Positions 48,680 to 59,588 of a DNA stretch of 64,000 nt are shown here, in pieces (within the stretch, counting starts at the first letter, position 1; every line of letters starts with the position of its first letter). The DNA comes from Rachycentron canadum. Taxonomy: Eukaryota; Chordata; Actinopteri; Carangiformes; Rachycentridae. Under the pieces are notes generated by a model, which was not told the DNA's origin, ran no database searches, and saw nothing but the letters and a program-made list of their open reading frames with translations. The translations under genes and the position numbers were made by a program. The stretch spans positions 4,780,228-4,844,227 of the forward strand of contig CM076654.1 in the NCBI GenBank assembly GCA_038496675.1. Direction: 5' to 3'.

Positions 48680-51600
48680 CTGCAGGAGAAACACGACAAG
48701 ACGATTCCTTAACACTGAATCCAGTGTCGCTGCTGCACATGGTTGTTATTTGGCATCAAACTGTTTCAACTGATTAGTCAACTAATTAGTTGATTAATCT
48801 GCTTAAAATTACTTGGTTAAGGCTTATTCAAGTGTTCAAATCAAATAAAAAAGTTTGTAGAATTATTGCAATACAGAGATGAAACAAACACATTTTTCAC
48901 ACCTGGTTGGGGAACTTGCGGATACTCTCCACCAGATACTGGTAGGACTTCCAGTCTCCAGCAATCACCTCTCCCAGAACTGGGATCATCTGGAAACTGT
49001 ATGCGTCATAAAGCCTGAGAAATGGAACGAGACACAGGTTACCAGCAGAGCCAAGAGCTTTCACGCCTTAATACGTCCCACATCTTACACACATGGACCA
49101 ATTTAATGCTTATTTCTCATTAAGTAAATCTCGTTTATTCTTATAAATAGTTATATAGTTAAGAATTAGCTGCTGTTTTTTGGCATTAGATTTTTTTTTT
49201 ATCATTCTACACCAGCTACAGTATTAAGTATAGGCTTGATGTATTGATAATAGTCCACTGCTTTTGATTCAAAATGATCATTTCAACAGGTGATTTCAAT
49301 GATGAGAGATGATCGATGAGTCTTTGGCCACTTCTCCATAGTAACACTCATCTACTGACTCTCTATATGATGAAACCAGAAGAGGGCAGTGTTCTTCCAA
49401 AACAAGCAAAGGGTTGGTGCGTCTCTCATTTGTAGAGTCACACAACTCAGTCAGATAACAACAATATATTAAAAAACAAAAACTATTAGATACACCTGAT
49501 TAAAACTAATGCAGTTGGATGCAAGAGCTCTGCAATAAATCCTACCTTTCACGAGGCTTTGGCATCAAAGATGCGTTTCTCCTCATTGATAAAAATTAGG
49601 TGATAGAAGCCTCCAAAAATATCAAACGGTTCAACCAACACCTCTCTGAAAATGTTCCGACAAAAACAGAACTTTATAACCTTCATTAGGGGGGATTTAC
49701 AGCAGGACTGGTGTATTAGACTGCATTGGTTTTAGCTACAGCAGGTGTACCTAATAAACTGGCAACAGATCTCCAGAGACCATCTGTCATCAGACAGAGA
49801 CCATCATCAGAGTTACAGCGTTGACAGGTATTTACACCCTTCAGGCGTAAACGCTCCTCCTCACCTTGCCAACACAGGATTTGTCACTTTGCTGAATTCT
49901 AAACACATGAACCTGCCACCAGGCTTAAGGACCCGCAGAGCCTCTTGAAGTGCCTGAAAAAAAGAATGAGCGCTTCAACCATTAGTCAACCAATACATTA
50001 GTCTATTGTAGCCTTCATCAAAGTGTGAGTAAGTACAGGTAAAGTATTTGTTAGAATATATGTAGGTTTATGTTTGAATTGGCTGCTTTACAGTGTAACG
50101 TTCACGTAGCTTCATCAGTTTACAGTTTTCTGATAAATGTCAATGATGATCGGCGTCTGCCGTCTTACAGTTGGTGATGCACAAGACTTTTTAAAATCAT
50201 AGCAGCGAATAGATAGCTGAGTGCATGAGGTGCATTCCTGATTCTTTGGAGACCCTGGTTCGATTCACAGTCGGCTGGACTCTTTGCTGCTTTGCTTTTA
50301 TCTCTTGTTTCCTGTTTTGTCACTGACCTTTAAAATAAAGACACTTCAGTTTTCCATACAGGCTCACCACAATAATACTGAAGTAGTAGTCTTGTTGGTT
50401 TTGAGGATGGTTGGGTGTTAGGTGGTCAATGAGTTAAGTATCAGCAGTTAAAGTTTTTTAATTAAGTGATTCAGGCAATTTGTAGACATCCACTCACAAA
50501 CCCTTATATGTACTGAAAGTTAAACTGACTATTAGATTAATTAACAACTAAAATAAACCTTAGTTGCAGCTTTATATATAATAAAGCATGAAATGAGAAA
50601 GTGTAACTGAGTTGTCATACAGCATGAGCAGGTAATCGGAATTACCTTCTATTTTTATTGTAATTTCCTTTCTTTGCTTATTTTTACATGAGTTGATAGT
50701 TGCTGTCGTATAAAGCAGGAAGTCGTTTGGTCTCCAAGGGAGAAGGCGCTTTCGACAAGAACGGACACACTGGATCTTACATTACATTAACTTCTGTTGT
50801 ACTTGCTGCACGCTGACACTATTAAACGTGGAGCTGCAGTATAATATGGTCTTAATTGGCATCCTTCCTGTGTGTGTGCGCATGTGATTTGCTGGTCACT
50901 TACCTGATCTATATGAGTGACGTTGCGGATGCCAAAGGCGATGGTGTAAATATCAAACTGGTCATCATCGAAGGGCAGCTCCTCTGCATCCCCCACCACC
51001 CACGACAGACCTGAGACAAATTGACACACACAGATGCACAGTCGAAAAAAAATTAAGAAAATGTCTGCTGGTATTTACATTTCAAAGTCGTCCTCTTGTT
51101 TTGGCGCATGTGTAGCTGCAATTCCAGTTTTCTGACGGGTTTATAGCAACAGCTCTATTTCATGATACTGCAGTTGTTGTGAATTCAATGTGCTCAATTT
51201 CCTGACCATGCATAGCTGCACAGAAATGTCTAACACTTGTAATTGAAACATTTTTTTCTGGTGTACCTGTGCCTCCACCCTCTGCCCTCGTTTGTGTGTG
51301 ATTTCAAGAATGTTTGGAGATGAACAGCTGCACAAATTCTTTTCGTGCATAAAGTTGTTGCAGAGCTACACCTGAGCTCCGCGAACACAGCTTAGCTCAC
51401 TGCACACCAGTTTCCCTGGTGGGGAAGGCCTCGTCTCGCCTTCCATCATTACTGTTGTTCAGGTTATCTTTGCCAGTGGGTGAAGACTGCAACAACACAA
51501 TCTGCTCCAGTCTGACTGGGTGGTGGTTGTCATGCCTACCAAAATGATATTGTCAACATATGTAGGATTTTTTGACTATACTTTCGTCACACCTTCCTTT

Positions 51601-53723
51601 AGGGTATATACTTTTCTGCAAAACCAACTGAAATTTTGTGATGAGCATCAGTTATATATTGTGTTAACACAAGAGAGTCACAAAAGAACTTTGCCCAAAC
51701 AACATGCTGTCTGTCTTTTAAATCTGAATGTATCTGATCCAAGAGTAGCTAAAGTAAAAGCTCTCAATGCCGGCTTTCAATTCTGGACAGTTTCTGAGCA
51801 TGAACAGAAAACTGGAGGAGGGGTCCACATTTTCTTTCAGTCCAAATCAAACTCAGGAGATTATCAAAGCTGCTGTGAGCACAAGATATTTACATGCACA
51901 GTCATATGAACAGAGAACCCCCAAAAAACCTGATATGTGCGTAGCCATGCTCAGTACAACCTCCTGTTTGAGGGGGATCAGAGGCCTGGAGGACTCATGG
52001 ATCTGCACTGACATACCAGCACTGACGCCCATGCTGTCAGCTTTCTGCTTGCCCACTTTCAGCATCTCCTTGTTTATGTCACAGACAACGGCCCTGGACT
52101 CCTGAGGCCCATCCTCGTCCTCTGTGGAGTAGTTGTTGGAAATGTCCTGCCACGAAGGCGTCTGCCTGGACCGTGCCGCCCGCCGCTTTTGGCGCTCTTG
52201 CTGTGAACGGACGTAATCCAGAAAACGGAAGGCAATGTCACCTGCAAGGGGGGAGAGTCACATACATTACAGCGGTCTGGCAGCAGAGAGGGCTTCAGTC
52301 TGATGCGCAGGAGAGGTTCACAAAAAGCTCTTTACCTGTTCCACCTGCCACATCCAGGAGTCGCGCACCAGGCTGCGGGTGCATGACATGCAGCAGCGTG
52401 TCCTTCCATAGTCGATGAATACCCAGACTCATGGCATCATTCATTACGTCATACTTCTGGGCCACATTCTCAAACACCTTATACACTGAAAAAACACAGA
52501 GAAATAGAACATCTGTCTCAGTTTTTCTTTTTCCTCTGTTATATGAACTTTATTTGAAAATACCCAGATATTTTGCTGAACTGAGGTCTTCGTGCACCAA
52601 AATACCTTTGATGATTTTGACTTGATGCGTCAATGTTTTACAATGTTTTCTTAGTTTTATACAAGGGTACAAGGTGTTGAATGAACTATAACTTATCAAT
52701 AAAATGTGTTCAGGTACGATAATTGTATCCTGCACAACCTCATTCACTATTATCCTAAACAAGGTCCAAGTTTGCTTTTACATGTTTGACTTTGAGGTGT
52801 GTTACAAATTTCAAAAAGTTAAATCTAGCTTCTCAAACCAATTTTGTTAAACCTGGCTCACAGTTCATAAATGTAGTAGGTATTTGTTTTGTATCCCTGT
52901 AAGTGCATTAAATTATTTTCCTCAATATTATTCCATGCATCACTTTAAGTGTAAAACAGTGCCAATCAATCAGTCTGCATGTGTGTGCATGTCCATGAGT
53001 ATAACAATATGCCACACACTCAGTAAGTGGTATCCATCACACATTAGTAGGCAATCGCTTATATCGTTGTGTGAAGCTCTGACAGGCCCTGTTTTCTCTT
53101 CTGACAGACCGCATTCAAAAAATGCGCAACTTATTGTCCCTTGACAACATATGATAGCAACCTTGTTGGTGCAGTATGGTACAAAACGTGATTTTAGTTA
53201 CTGCCAAACACTTTTAAAAAATCGGCATGCACACACTGCTCGTTTTAGTACAAATCTCACTTAAATAAACATGACAAAGTGGAAGGGATAACATATTCAA
53301 ACGTTTAGAAGTCTTAATGACTTGCCACTTCACGGATGAGATTTATGACGAATTGTCCGGCAAATCATCCTGATCCCAAAAATATCCCATATCTCTTCTG
53401 TCCGTGAGTGTAAATATACCGAGAGGCCGCGAAGTCTTTAACAGCTGGATTTCTGAGTGAAGTTTGGAGCGGCGTTCCGTTCACGCAGCTGAAGGTAACA
53501 CGTCCCTGATGTGCTTCGCTCTTCACTCACCTCTCTTCGCTTTCTCCGCCTCTGGCACCGTCTCGAAGCCGAAATGTGTACTTCTGTCATCGCTAAAACA
53601 ACGACACGACGACGTCTCCCAGCAGCAACCCGACCGAGCCGAAACCCCGGCGGCGGGACCGTTAACGTGTCTTTGGGAGAGACGGATCGCCCTCCGGACC
53701 AGCAGTCTCATAGAGGCGGCCAT
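48578..53723 (-). CDS. coq5: 2-methoxy-6-polyprenyl-1,4-benzoquinol methylase, mitochondrial (complete)
   Basis: COQ5 is the SAM-dependent C-methyltransferase of ubiquinone synthesis, on the matrix side of the inner mitochondrial membrane in the CoQ synthome. Coding exons are 53723-53531, 52485-52336, 52241-52017, 51010-50904, 49953-49865, 49014-48903 and 48679-48578, with consistent phases and AG/GT borders, giving 325 residues (human 327). The first about 45 residues are Arg/Ser-rich and nearly free of acidic residues, a mitochondrial presequence. UbiE signature 1 spans residues 76-91 (Y-D-V-M-N...S...H..W). The SAM-binding motif LLDVAGGTGD is at 107-116, the acidic D of CDIN at 169, GDAEELPF at 196-203, and UbiE signature 2 RVLKPGGRFMCLEFS at 232-246. 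The gene is convergent with znrf3, and its start ATG has a good context (AACATGG). Confidence 0.97.
48903..49014 (-). CDS. coq5: coq5 exon 6 (residues 255-292)
   Basis: This 112-bp exon follows 'catttctcag' and ends at 'aaccag|gtgtga'. It encodes RLYDAYSFQMIPVLGEVI, then AGDWKSYQYLVESIRKFPNQ, the conserved segment of the C-terminal half of the methyltransferase. Confidence 0.95.
49015..49864 (-). other. coq5: coq5 intron 5, 0.85 kb
   Basis: The intron contains the inverted-repeat element at 49482-49763. The remaining sequence is AT-rich without other recognised features. Confidence 0.8.
49482..49763. mobile_element. MITE-like element with terminal inverted repeats (coq5 intron 5)
   Basis: The left end 'attagatacacctgattaaa' continuing 'actaatgcagtt' is matched in inverse by the right end, whose complement reads 'ttaggtacacctgctgtagc' followed by 'taaaaccaatgcagtc'. 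The ends are about 280 bp apart. The interior has a short open stretch on the minus strand that could be mistaken for a coq5 exon, but its translation does not match the enzyme. Confidence 0.7.
49865..49953 (-). CDS. coq5: coq5 exon 5 (UbiE signature 2)
   Basis: This 89-bp exon follows 'tttttttcag' and ends phase 2 at 'ggcaag|gtgagg'. It encodes ALQEALRVLKPGGRFMCL, then EFSKVTNPVLA, the second UbiE family signature. Confidence 0.95.
50205..50341 (+). mobile_element. tRNA-derived SINE
   Basis: 'gatagctgagtgcatgagg' supplies an A-box region and GGTTCGATTC (50257-50266) is a near-consensus B box. The body ends in 'cactgacctttaaaataaag', a typical SINE 3' tail. It is inserted antisense to coq5. 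Confidence 0.7.
50505..50575 (-). repeat. Teleost interspersed repeat fragment
   Basis: On the minus strand 'agctgcaactaaggtttatt' followed by 'gttaattaatctaatag' matches the family seen at 10832-10925 and 54012-54350. Confidence 0.45.
50904..51010 (-). CDS. coq5: coq5 exon 4 (residues 190-225)
   Basis: This 107-bp exon encodes LSWVVGDAEELPFDDDQFD and then IYTIAFGIRNVTHIDQ, almost unchanged from the human enzyme and including SAM-binding motif II. It follows 'tttgtctcag' and ends before GTAAGT on the minus strand. Confidence 0.95.
51011..52016 (-). other. coq5: coq5 intron 3, 1.0 kb
   Basis: The intron lies between exons 3 and 4. A 129-codon open frame lies on the opposite strand (51520-51909) but shows no recognisable domain or splice context. 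No repeat was recognised. Confidence 0.8.
52017..52241 (-). CDS. coq5: coq5 exon 3 (residues 115-189)
   Basis: A 94-bp intron separates it from exon 2. It encodes GDIAFRFLDYVRSQQE, a basic and acidic variable insertion typical of eukaryotic COQ5 compared with bacterial UbiE, then AVVCDINKEMLKVGKQKA, containing the acidic residue that holds the SAM ribose. Confidence 0.94.
52336..52485 (-). CDS. coq5: coq5 exon 2 (UbiE signature 1 and SAM motif I)
   Basis: This 150-bp exon follows 'gttttttcag' and ends at 'ggaacag|gtaaag' on the minus strand. It encodes YKVFENVAQKYDVMND and then LLDVAGGT, the glycine-rich SAM loop that is completed in the next exon. Confidence 0.95.
52486..53530 (-). other. 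coq5: coq5 intron 1, 1.0 kb
   Basis: AT-rich with no recognised repeats or exons. It runs from GTGAGT to 'tttttcag' on the minus strand. Confidence 0.8.
53531..53723 (-). CDS. coq5: coq5 exon 1 (mitochondrial presequence, residues 1-64)
   Basis: It starts MAASMRLLVRRAIRLSQRH and ends ...FETVPEAEKAKR, phase 1, at 'agaggg' with donor GTGAGT on the minus strand. Arginines and the lack of acidic residues in the first 45 positions fit a matrix-targeting signal; THFGFETV is the conserved start of the mature enzyme. Confidence 0.94.
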
Positions 53724-53810
53724 GTTGCCTGATTATACAATTGTGCGTCAGTCTGTCGTCATTAACAGGCGACGGTGTAGTTTTACGGACAGTGACTTTC
53801 CGGCAAAGTT
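53724..53810 (-). promoter_or_regulatory. coq5: coq5 5' UTR and proximal promoter (inferred)
   Basis: The sequence just upstream of the coq5 ATG has several CpG sites, in continuity with the CpG-rich first exon. It contains CCGGAAAG on the minus strand (plus 53796-53803), an ETS/GABP-type motif common in promoters of nuclear mitochondrial genes. The transcription start is not visible from sequence. Confidence 0.4.
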
Positions 53811-53812
53811 TA

Positions 53813-53837
53813 AAACAACAACAACAACAACAACAAA
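53813..53837. repeat. (AAC)n microsatellite
   Basis: About eight AAC units directly upstream of coq5. Confidence 0.9.
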
Positions 53838-56589
53838 AAACTTTTCCAATATCTCCAGTGTCATGAGGAATTATATTATACTATAAAACGTTTGAGCTAA
53901 ATCATTATTTTAGTCTTATATTTATATAGTATCAAATATAGTCATAAGAGTAAAGCTCTTTGTATTGAGTCTTATATCTCATAGCAAATTGCAAAAACAT
54001 AAAACGATATGTAGGGCTGCAACTAATGATAAATATCATTAAATCAATTAACTAATAGTGTTCGGGGAGTCCTGGGTGTGTACATTAAAAACAAAGGCCA
54101 CTACAACAATGAGACAATGAAAACAAATCAAACAATAGTAACCGTCTGTATGATTTGTTGATAAAGTGCACTTCAAATTCATATTCATATTCAGTTCATA
54201 TTTCAGTGTCTGCGTTATCGATTAGTCTTATGATTGATAGAGTAATTGTTTAGGCCATTAAATATCAAACACTTAAAAATACCCATAAGACGGTGTGGAC
54301 TCAGAAATCACAGTCCAAAAGATTTTATATTTGTGACTTTTTATTATCAGAAAATACATCAATCTGAAGAGCAATTTCAGGCTGACTGCCTTGCTCACTC
54401 AGGACACTCTGACATGTGGAGCTGGGGGTTGAATACCTATATCTATACTATTAATATCAACCAGCTCTACAACCAGACCTTCAGCCAACCTCATTTAATT
54501 AAAAGTAATATAAAAGCAGAAAAAAGCAGCAAATCCTAACATTTAAAAAGTTGGAAACTGCGAATGTTGAACATTTTTGGTAATGTTAAAAGTTAAAAAT
54601 AATACTACAGTAATCTAAATGGCTCTTGGTTATTTTCAGCTCTAATCAGCTCCCCTGAAGGCTCAGCTGAAGGTGTAGTGTATGTAAACAGCTTTCAGCA
54701 GCATAAAGCTACAATAATAGAGGGAAAGTATGAAACAGGCCAACGCATGCAGTCAAAACCACTGAAGGGCATGAGACTGCCTTAATTGCACCAGGGTCAT
54801 AGACATTATTGCAGAGCAGGGCTGATCCAAACAGACAAGTTCCTGCATGGCTAGTAAACCTCTTTCACTGTTTTTTTTTTTTTTTCTTTTCCAAGTCCAT
54901 CATGGGAGACCAGCTCCTTTTTTCCCCCCTCACATTACTCTCTGCTAATGTACCTGACTTCAGTACCCTGAGTGCAGAAAGTGGCAGGTGTTGTCTTCCA
55001 TTCTTCTCACTTTCTCGTTCTTACAGTAACCAGACACTGCCACACATTGTCCCATTGTTGCCTTAATTACTGGTCGACTTCGGTTCAGAGGGATCAGCTC
55101 ACATCGCTTTCTTTTCCCTGGCTATGGGAAGGATGACCAGAAAGGGGGGGAGGTCTGCAGGGCCAAGGGCCTTTTTCACAGGGACCCAGAGGAGTGGTGA
55201 TAAGTCTCTCGGTGTAGTAAGGATTAATGTTACAGCTGCACAATTGCTTTTGAGAGAAAAGCATTTTGGGGTCGATGAGAGGCTGTTTCAACGATTTGAT
55301 ATCTTACTGTGGCTCAATGGATGAGAGAACTTATGCTGGAGGCCTGACCATACCTCATCTAAGAAATCTAAGAATTTGTAATCAACAGGATTTTTAAACA
55401 TTTTTACTTTAATCTGATCAACATGTTCAGTAACATTTATGGCTGTTTGTGGCTAGAAAGAGATTATTTTATTACCATTGGAAAAAACAGACACAGCTGG
55501 TGCCGAGGCCCATTAACAGGTTTCTTTTGAGTAAATGGATTTCAACATCTCATCACCAGTAGAGGGAGTAAGAGGATCATTTCCAATCTGCAGTTCGTAG
55601 TCATGTATTGGAATGTGTTCATCTGATAGTGACCCAAAATTATCCCACATTTTGGTTTGATTTCTGGATGTTTTTTTTTATCTTTGGGGGTAGCAGTAGT
55701 CTTATTGTGTTATTAAACAAGTTCAGTTTGAAGTGTTTGCTGTAAAATTTCCAATAACTTGATCTGGGATTTTGGGAAGCCCTACGAACTGAGACTTTTT
55801 TCAGGAAACCTAGACAGTTTCAGGTCAGTGTTTTCTGACTAATCGTGAGTGCTCATCACGCTGAATGTGTTTCCATAGGCGCCTGTATGGAAGCACTTGG
55901 AAACGTTTTTGGGGATTATTTCTGCTTTCTGTGGAGCACTCGTCTCAGGCTGCTGCAGTGATACAAAACCAGGCCTTAAACAGTTCCAGAGCAGAGAATG
56001 TGATGAAAGAAACACCTTTCATGAATTAAGAAATCATCGGTGCAAACATCCAAAGTGTTCCTGCTTATTACACGTCCTTCAATGTTTGTGTGTTGTTTTT
56101 TTTTTTTTTTTTTTTTTTTCACGGTGTTCATGTTGTAAAGCTGGAATCCTGCTGTTCCCCCTAAAATGTGCAGGTTGCATGCTTGACCTCATCCCGGAGG
56201 GGAGCCAATGGGTTGCACATGGCACTCTAAATCCTCCCTCCATGTGTGTGTATCTCCAAACAGTCTGGGAGTCATTTCACATATCTGATAAGTGTTTAGC
56301 TTCACAGAAAAAAAAAAAAAGAGGAGAAAGGGGTGCAGATGTCCCACCGTGCAAAACACTGAAGCCTGAATCTATTTAAGCCAGAACAGATTTTAGAAAA
56401 TCACATTGCACCTTTTGATTTTTTTTTCACACAAAACGCAAGGTTTCAAATGGAAAGATTGAACGGGATTAGCCTGATCTGGTCTTTGTGGCCCATATGC
56501 TTCTCAGCAACTCAGGTGCTTAATATTGTGTTTGATGATGAAATAAGAAAGATGGAGCAAAACAAAAGAACAAGCACAGCACAGGCTTA
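53838..56589. other. Intergenic region between coq5 and kremen1
   Basis: No coding exon is supported in these 2.75 kb. It contains a degenerate teleost repeat (54012-54350), T runs near 54870 and 56098, and a 160-codon open frame at 55897-56379 that includes a homopolymer-encoded Phe run and has no recognisable domain. Confidence 0.7.
54012..54350 (+). repeat. Teleost interspersed repeat (degenerate, interrupted)
   Basis: It begins 'tagggctgcaactaatgata' and later has 'atcgattagtcttatgattg' and 'cacagtccaaaagattttat', in the order of a common fish element. About 150 bp in the middle do not fit the family and may be an insertion. Confidence 0.55.
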
Positions 56590-59428
56590 AGAAACATGCA
56601 TACAGTGTTTATTTTTGCAACCAGGACACATTAAATAAAACTACAAAGGTACTTCACTTATACAAAAGATAGATTATATCCCATTCACATACAAAATAAC
56701 AATAATTTACTGTATAAATTAAAAATTTCACTATTTTTGCTATTTACAATTTCATGGAAACAATGCGTTGGCCCCTCCAGATCATTTCCCACAGGGCTTC
56801 TGATGGTTGTTTTCATGTCATCGAGCACCACGGGACATTCACTTCAACTACAGTTTGGGGAAAGACTGTTTCCACCGCTCAGAAGATAGCGTGGAATTTT
56901 CCGATTGACTGGTGGATGGGACAGAAAATGGGAGTTTGCATAATTCACCAGGCTATCCAAACAAATATGCCCTTGTTAGATTTAAACTGTCAGATTTGGT
57001 TAGCTTGTGTTTGATTTGAACGCACATTAATTTCCCATCGCTCTCTTTTCTCGCTCTCTCTACGCATGGTCTGCTCTGAACATCACAGACCCAGGGGCAT
57101 GTGCTCTTGTCTTGCAATAATTAACATGAGTTACAGTCGAGCAGACAGGCAGAATATAACGTGGTCCAACTTCTGATTGAGAGAGAAAGCTTCTTCATCT
57201 TTCTTATGGCCGCCTGATTCTTGAAAACTAGAAATGCTCAGACTTTAATGTCACTATTGATGTTGTGATATTTAACCTTTTGTCTCAAGTGCTCTGGTTG
57301 CTGCACAAAGTACATTGTAGTTTTTCTTTTCTCTTTTCATTGACACCAATTGAAAAAGTTAATAAGTACTGTTGCAAATAGAAGCAAGTTTAAGTGCGTT
57401 GATGTTTGGAGAATCTTCTGTATTTATCTTGACAGTAATTAGAAGATTTTTTTGGGGGGAGTGACCATCTGCAGGAGCCCACACTAACATCCAGTCCCAC
57501 GACAGGAAAGGCCAATTACTATGCCAATGGTGCACTAGTAGACTCTGACCTTTCAGAAGTAGTTTAAATGTCACAGCAATGCACTACAGAACCTGTCACA
57601 GCTGAAAACCCGCCGTCAGCTTGTGCATAGTACCACTGAGTGCTTTTGGTTATATTTCTGTCTTGGGTGTATTGTTTTCGCTCAATCTTTTCTCCTGAAA
57701 TCAAGCAGACAGGTAAAAGCTTCGGGGTCTAGCAGCGTCTTGTGATTTTAGGCAATTTACTGCTGTCTAATGAGAGGAGGAGGAAAAAAGAAAAAAAGAA
57801 AAAGAAATGCGTTCCTCTTTTGAGCTAAGTTGATGCGCGAGTACAAAAAGTACTTCTTTGACACGTCTCTCAAATGCTTTGACTAGACACAAAATGAAAA
57901 ACCGAACATAAATATTATCATTCCCACACTGAATTACATAATGTACAACAATATTCACCCCCCCCTGTAATCAAAAGACAAGTTAATGTGAACAATATGT
58001 TCAGTAAATGTCCAAGACCACACATAAGAGCACAGACAGAAATGAGAAACAAACATCTTCTTTTAAAGCCTTGTCTCTTACTACGCGTCTGGAGAGGTGT
58101 TCAGTTGAGTGTACTATGGTTAAAAGGAGTTAAGATGTAATGCTTTCAATCGCTGTACAAGATGTGACGTCATTTTTACTTTACATTTTTAACAGTGGAC
58201 CCAAAAAACCTGGGTATTTTTGGGATGAAAATCTTGCACGTGCACCCTTCACGGAAGTGCAGACTCTTGTGAAGGGACCCCAGTTCGCTTGGTGAATGAA
58301 ACAGATGTGAGGAATCTGAGACAAGGGGAAGAGGAGATCCTTAAGGCACTTGAACACCATCAAACCGGAAAGACTCCCACCCACAACCCAACTGAAAAAA
58401 AAAAAAAAAAAAACAGCCCTCAGATCTTCCCAAGCCTCCCTAAATGGCAGTTTGTCTGCAAGCTGCTGCGCCACCCGACCTCACCCACCCCTCCACCATT
58501 TATTCTCTCCACCCAAATCCACATGAGCACTGAGTGAGCGAGTGGGCGAGCGCGCTCTCTTTTGCTTCTCTGATCTTTTTTTTTTTCCTTTTTACGGCGA
58601 GTGATTCATCCCCCAAAGTGCTGTGATTTCCACCTTCCGTGTTGACGTTTTCGCGTCCTGTTTCCCTCTCCTCAGAAAGCTAGTTTTCACATAGAGCATA
58701 TCAAAAAGAATCATGAGCATTTTGCATACAGAACCAAAAAAGACAAACAAATACACGATGCTTTGTTTGGGAGGATTCTGTGTTTTGGCTGCAAGTGTTA
58801 CTCGTCCATATGAGGCAATTAGAAGTGTTATATAAAACTGATAAGCTGTGTTGTGTATCAAAGACTCCACTTCTTCATCCTCTCCTTGATACTGATGAAG
58901 ATTTGATTGCCAACGTGACTGAAGCACCAGGAAGAGGTCAACCTCCCTGTTTCCTTAACTACACACAGGCCAGTGAACGTCTGCCCCCGGCTGTGTTGTG
59001 TTCTCAGTGGTGGGCCTGCAGTCTGGAAGGGTTTTTGGAGGTATGCTGCATATCAGGACTGAAATGGAGCCTCATTGGACAGGAGAAATGTCTCGCGTGA
59101 TTAAAGCGTCTTTGTGTCTTTGTGAGAGCTGCAGAATCGCCTCCATCCAATCCTCTGCTGTCCTCTTCCACACTGTGGCCACTGACAGCCCCGCCTGTCC
59201 TCCTCCTCTTTGGTGCTGAGCGGGATGGGAGGGCCCGGCCACTCCGGCCCATGGGCCATTTTAGTAGCAGTCACTCAGTCAGTTGTCATTAGCCACTCAG
59301 TTGTTGGCTTGTTAGCGCAGCGCCTCTTAGAGTTTCATTGTCTGAGGGCCTGGCATCTGATGGCCCTTGTACAGAATAGCTGTGGGTGGTGGTTGGCGTT
59401 TGGTTAACGGCAGAACGCGGCAGTGGCG
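56590..59428 (-). other. kremen1: kremen1 3' untranslated region (inferred, about 2.8 kb)
   Basis: The region downstream of the kremen1 stop runs to the best minus-strand poly-A signal (56608-56613). It is unique sequence with no recognised transposon. A T/A homopolymer lies at about 58395-58413. The extent is inferred only from the signal position; nearer signals could give shorter transcripts. Confidence 0.5.
56608..56613 (-). terminator. kremen1: Likely kremen1 polyadenylation signal (AATAAA on minus strand)
   Basis: TTTATT on the plus strand. On the minus strand it is followed within about 35 bases by GT-rich 'gcctgtgctgtgcttgttc', a good downstream element. Confidence 0.5.
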
Positions 59429-59588
59429 CTAGTTGCCCACCAGGGGGCTGAGATCGCCGTGGTGGTTCTTTAGCTTCTTCTTGAAGAGGGAGATGGTGGA
59501 GGGTCGATACAGGATGATCCAGGGCTCGGAGGATGCCGTGCTCTGGCTGCAGTTGTCTGAACCGCTGACTGTTGGGATGCTGGGGGAC
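59429..59588 (-). CDS. kremen1: kremen1 last coding exon (cytoplasmic tail and stop)
   Basis: This 160-bp exon follows 'cgcctcccag' on the minus strand. It encodes KSPSIPTVSGSDNCSQST, then ASSEPWIILYRPSTISLF, a KKKLK basic patch and the ending SPLVGN followed by TAG at 59431-59429. Confidence 0.9.

Larger units (their letters stand above)
49954..50903 (-). other. coq5: coq5 intron 4, 0.95 kb, with SINE and repeat fragment
   Basis: The intron holds a tRNA-headed SINE at 50205-50341 and a reverse-oriented teleost repeat fragment at 50505-50575. No other structure was seen. Confidence 0.8.

Noticed and set aside
49545..49650. Apparent coq5 exon reading 'EPFDIFGGFYHLIF' on the minus strand
   Set aside because: Does not match the enzyme, lies inside an inverted-repeat element, and exon 5 (phase 2) joins perfectly with 49014-48903 instead.
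51520..51909. 129-codon open frame antisense within coq5 intron 3
   Set aside because: No recognised family, no promoter or splice evidence; probably chance in AT-rich intron. A protein database search would settle it.
55897..56379. 160-codon open frame between coq5 and kremen1
   Set aside because: Includes Phe and Lys runs from T and A homopolymers and shows no domain; treated as intergenic.
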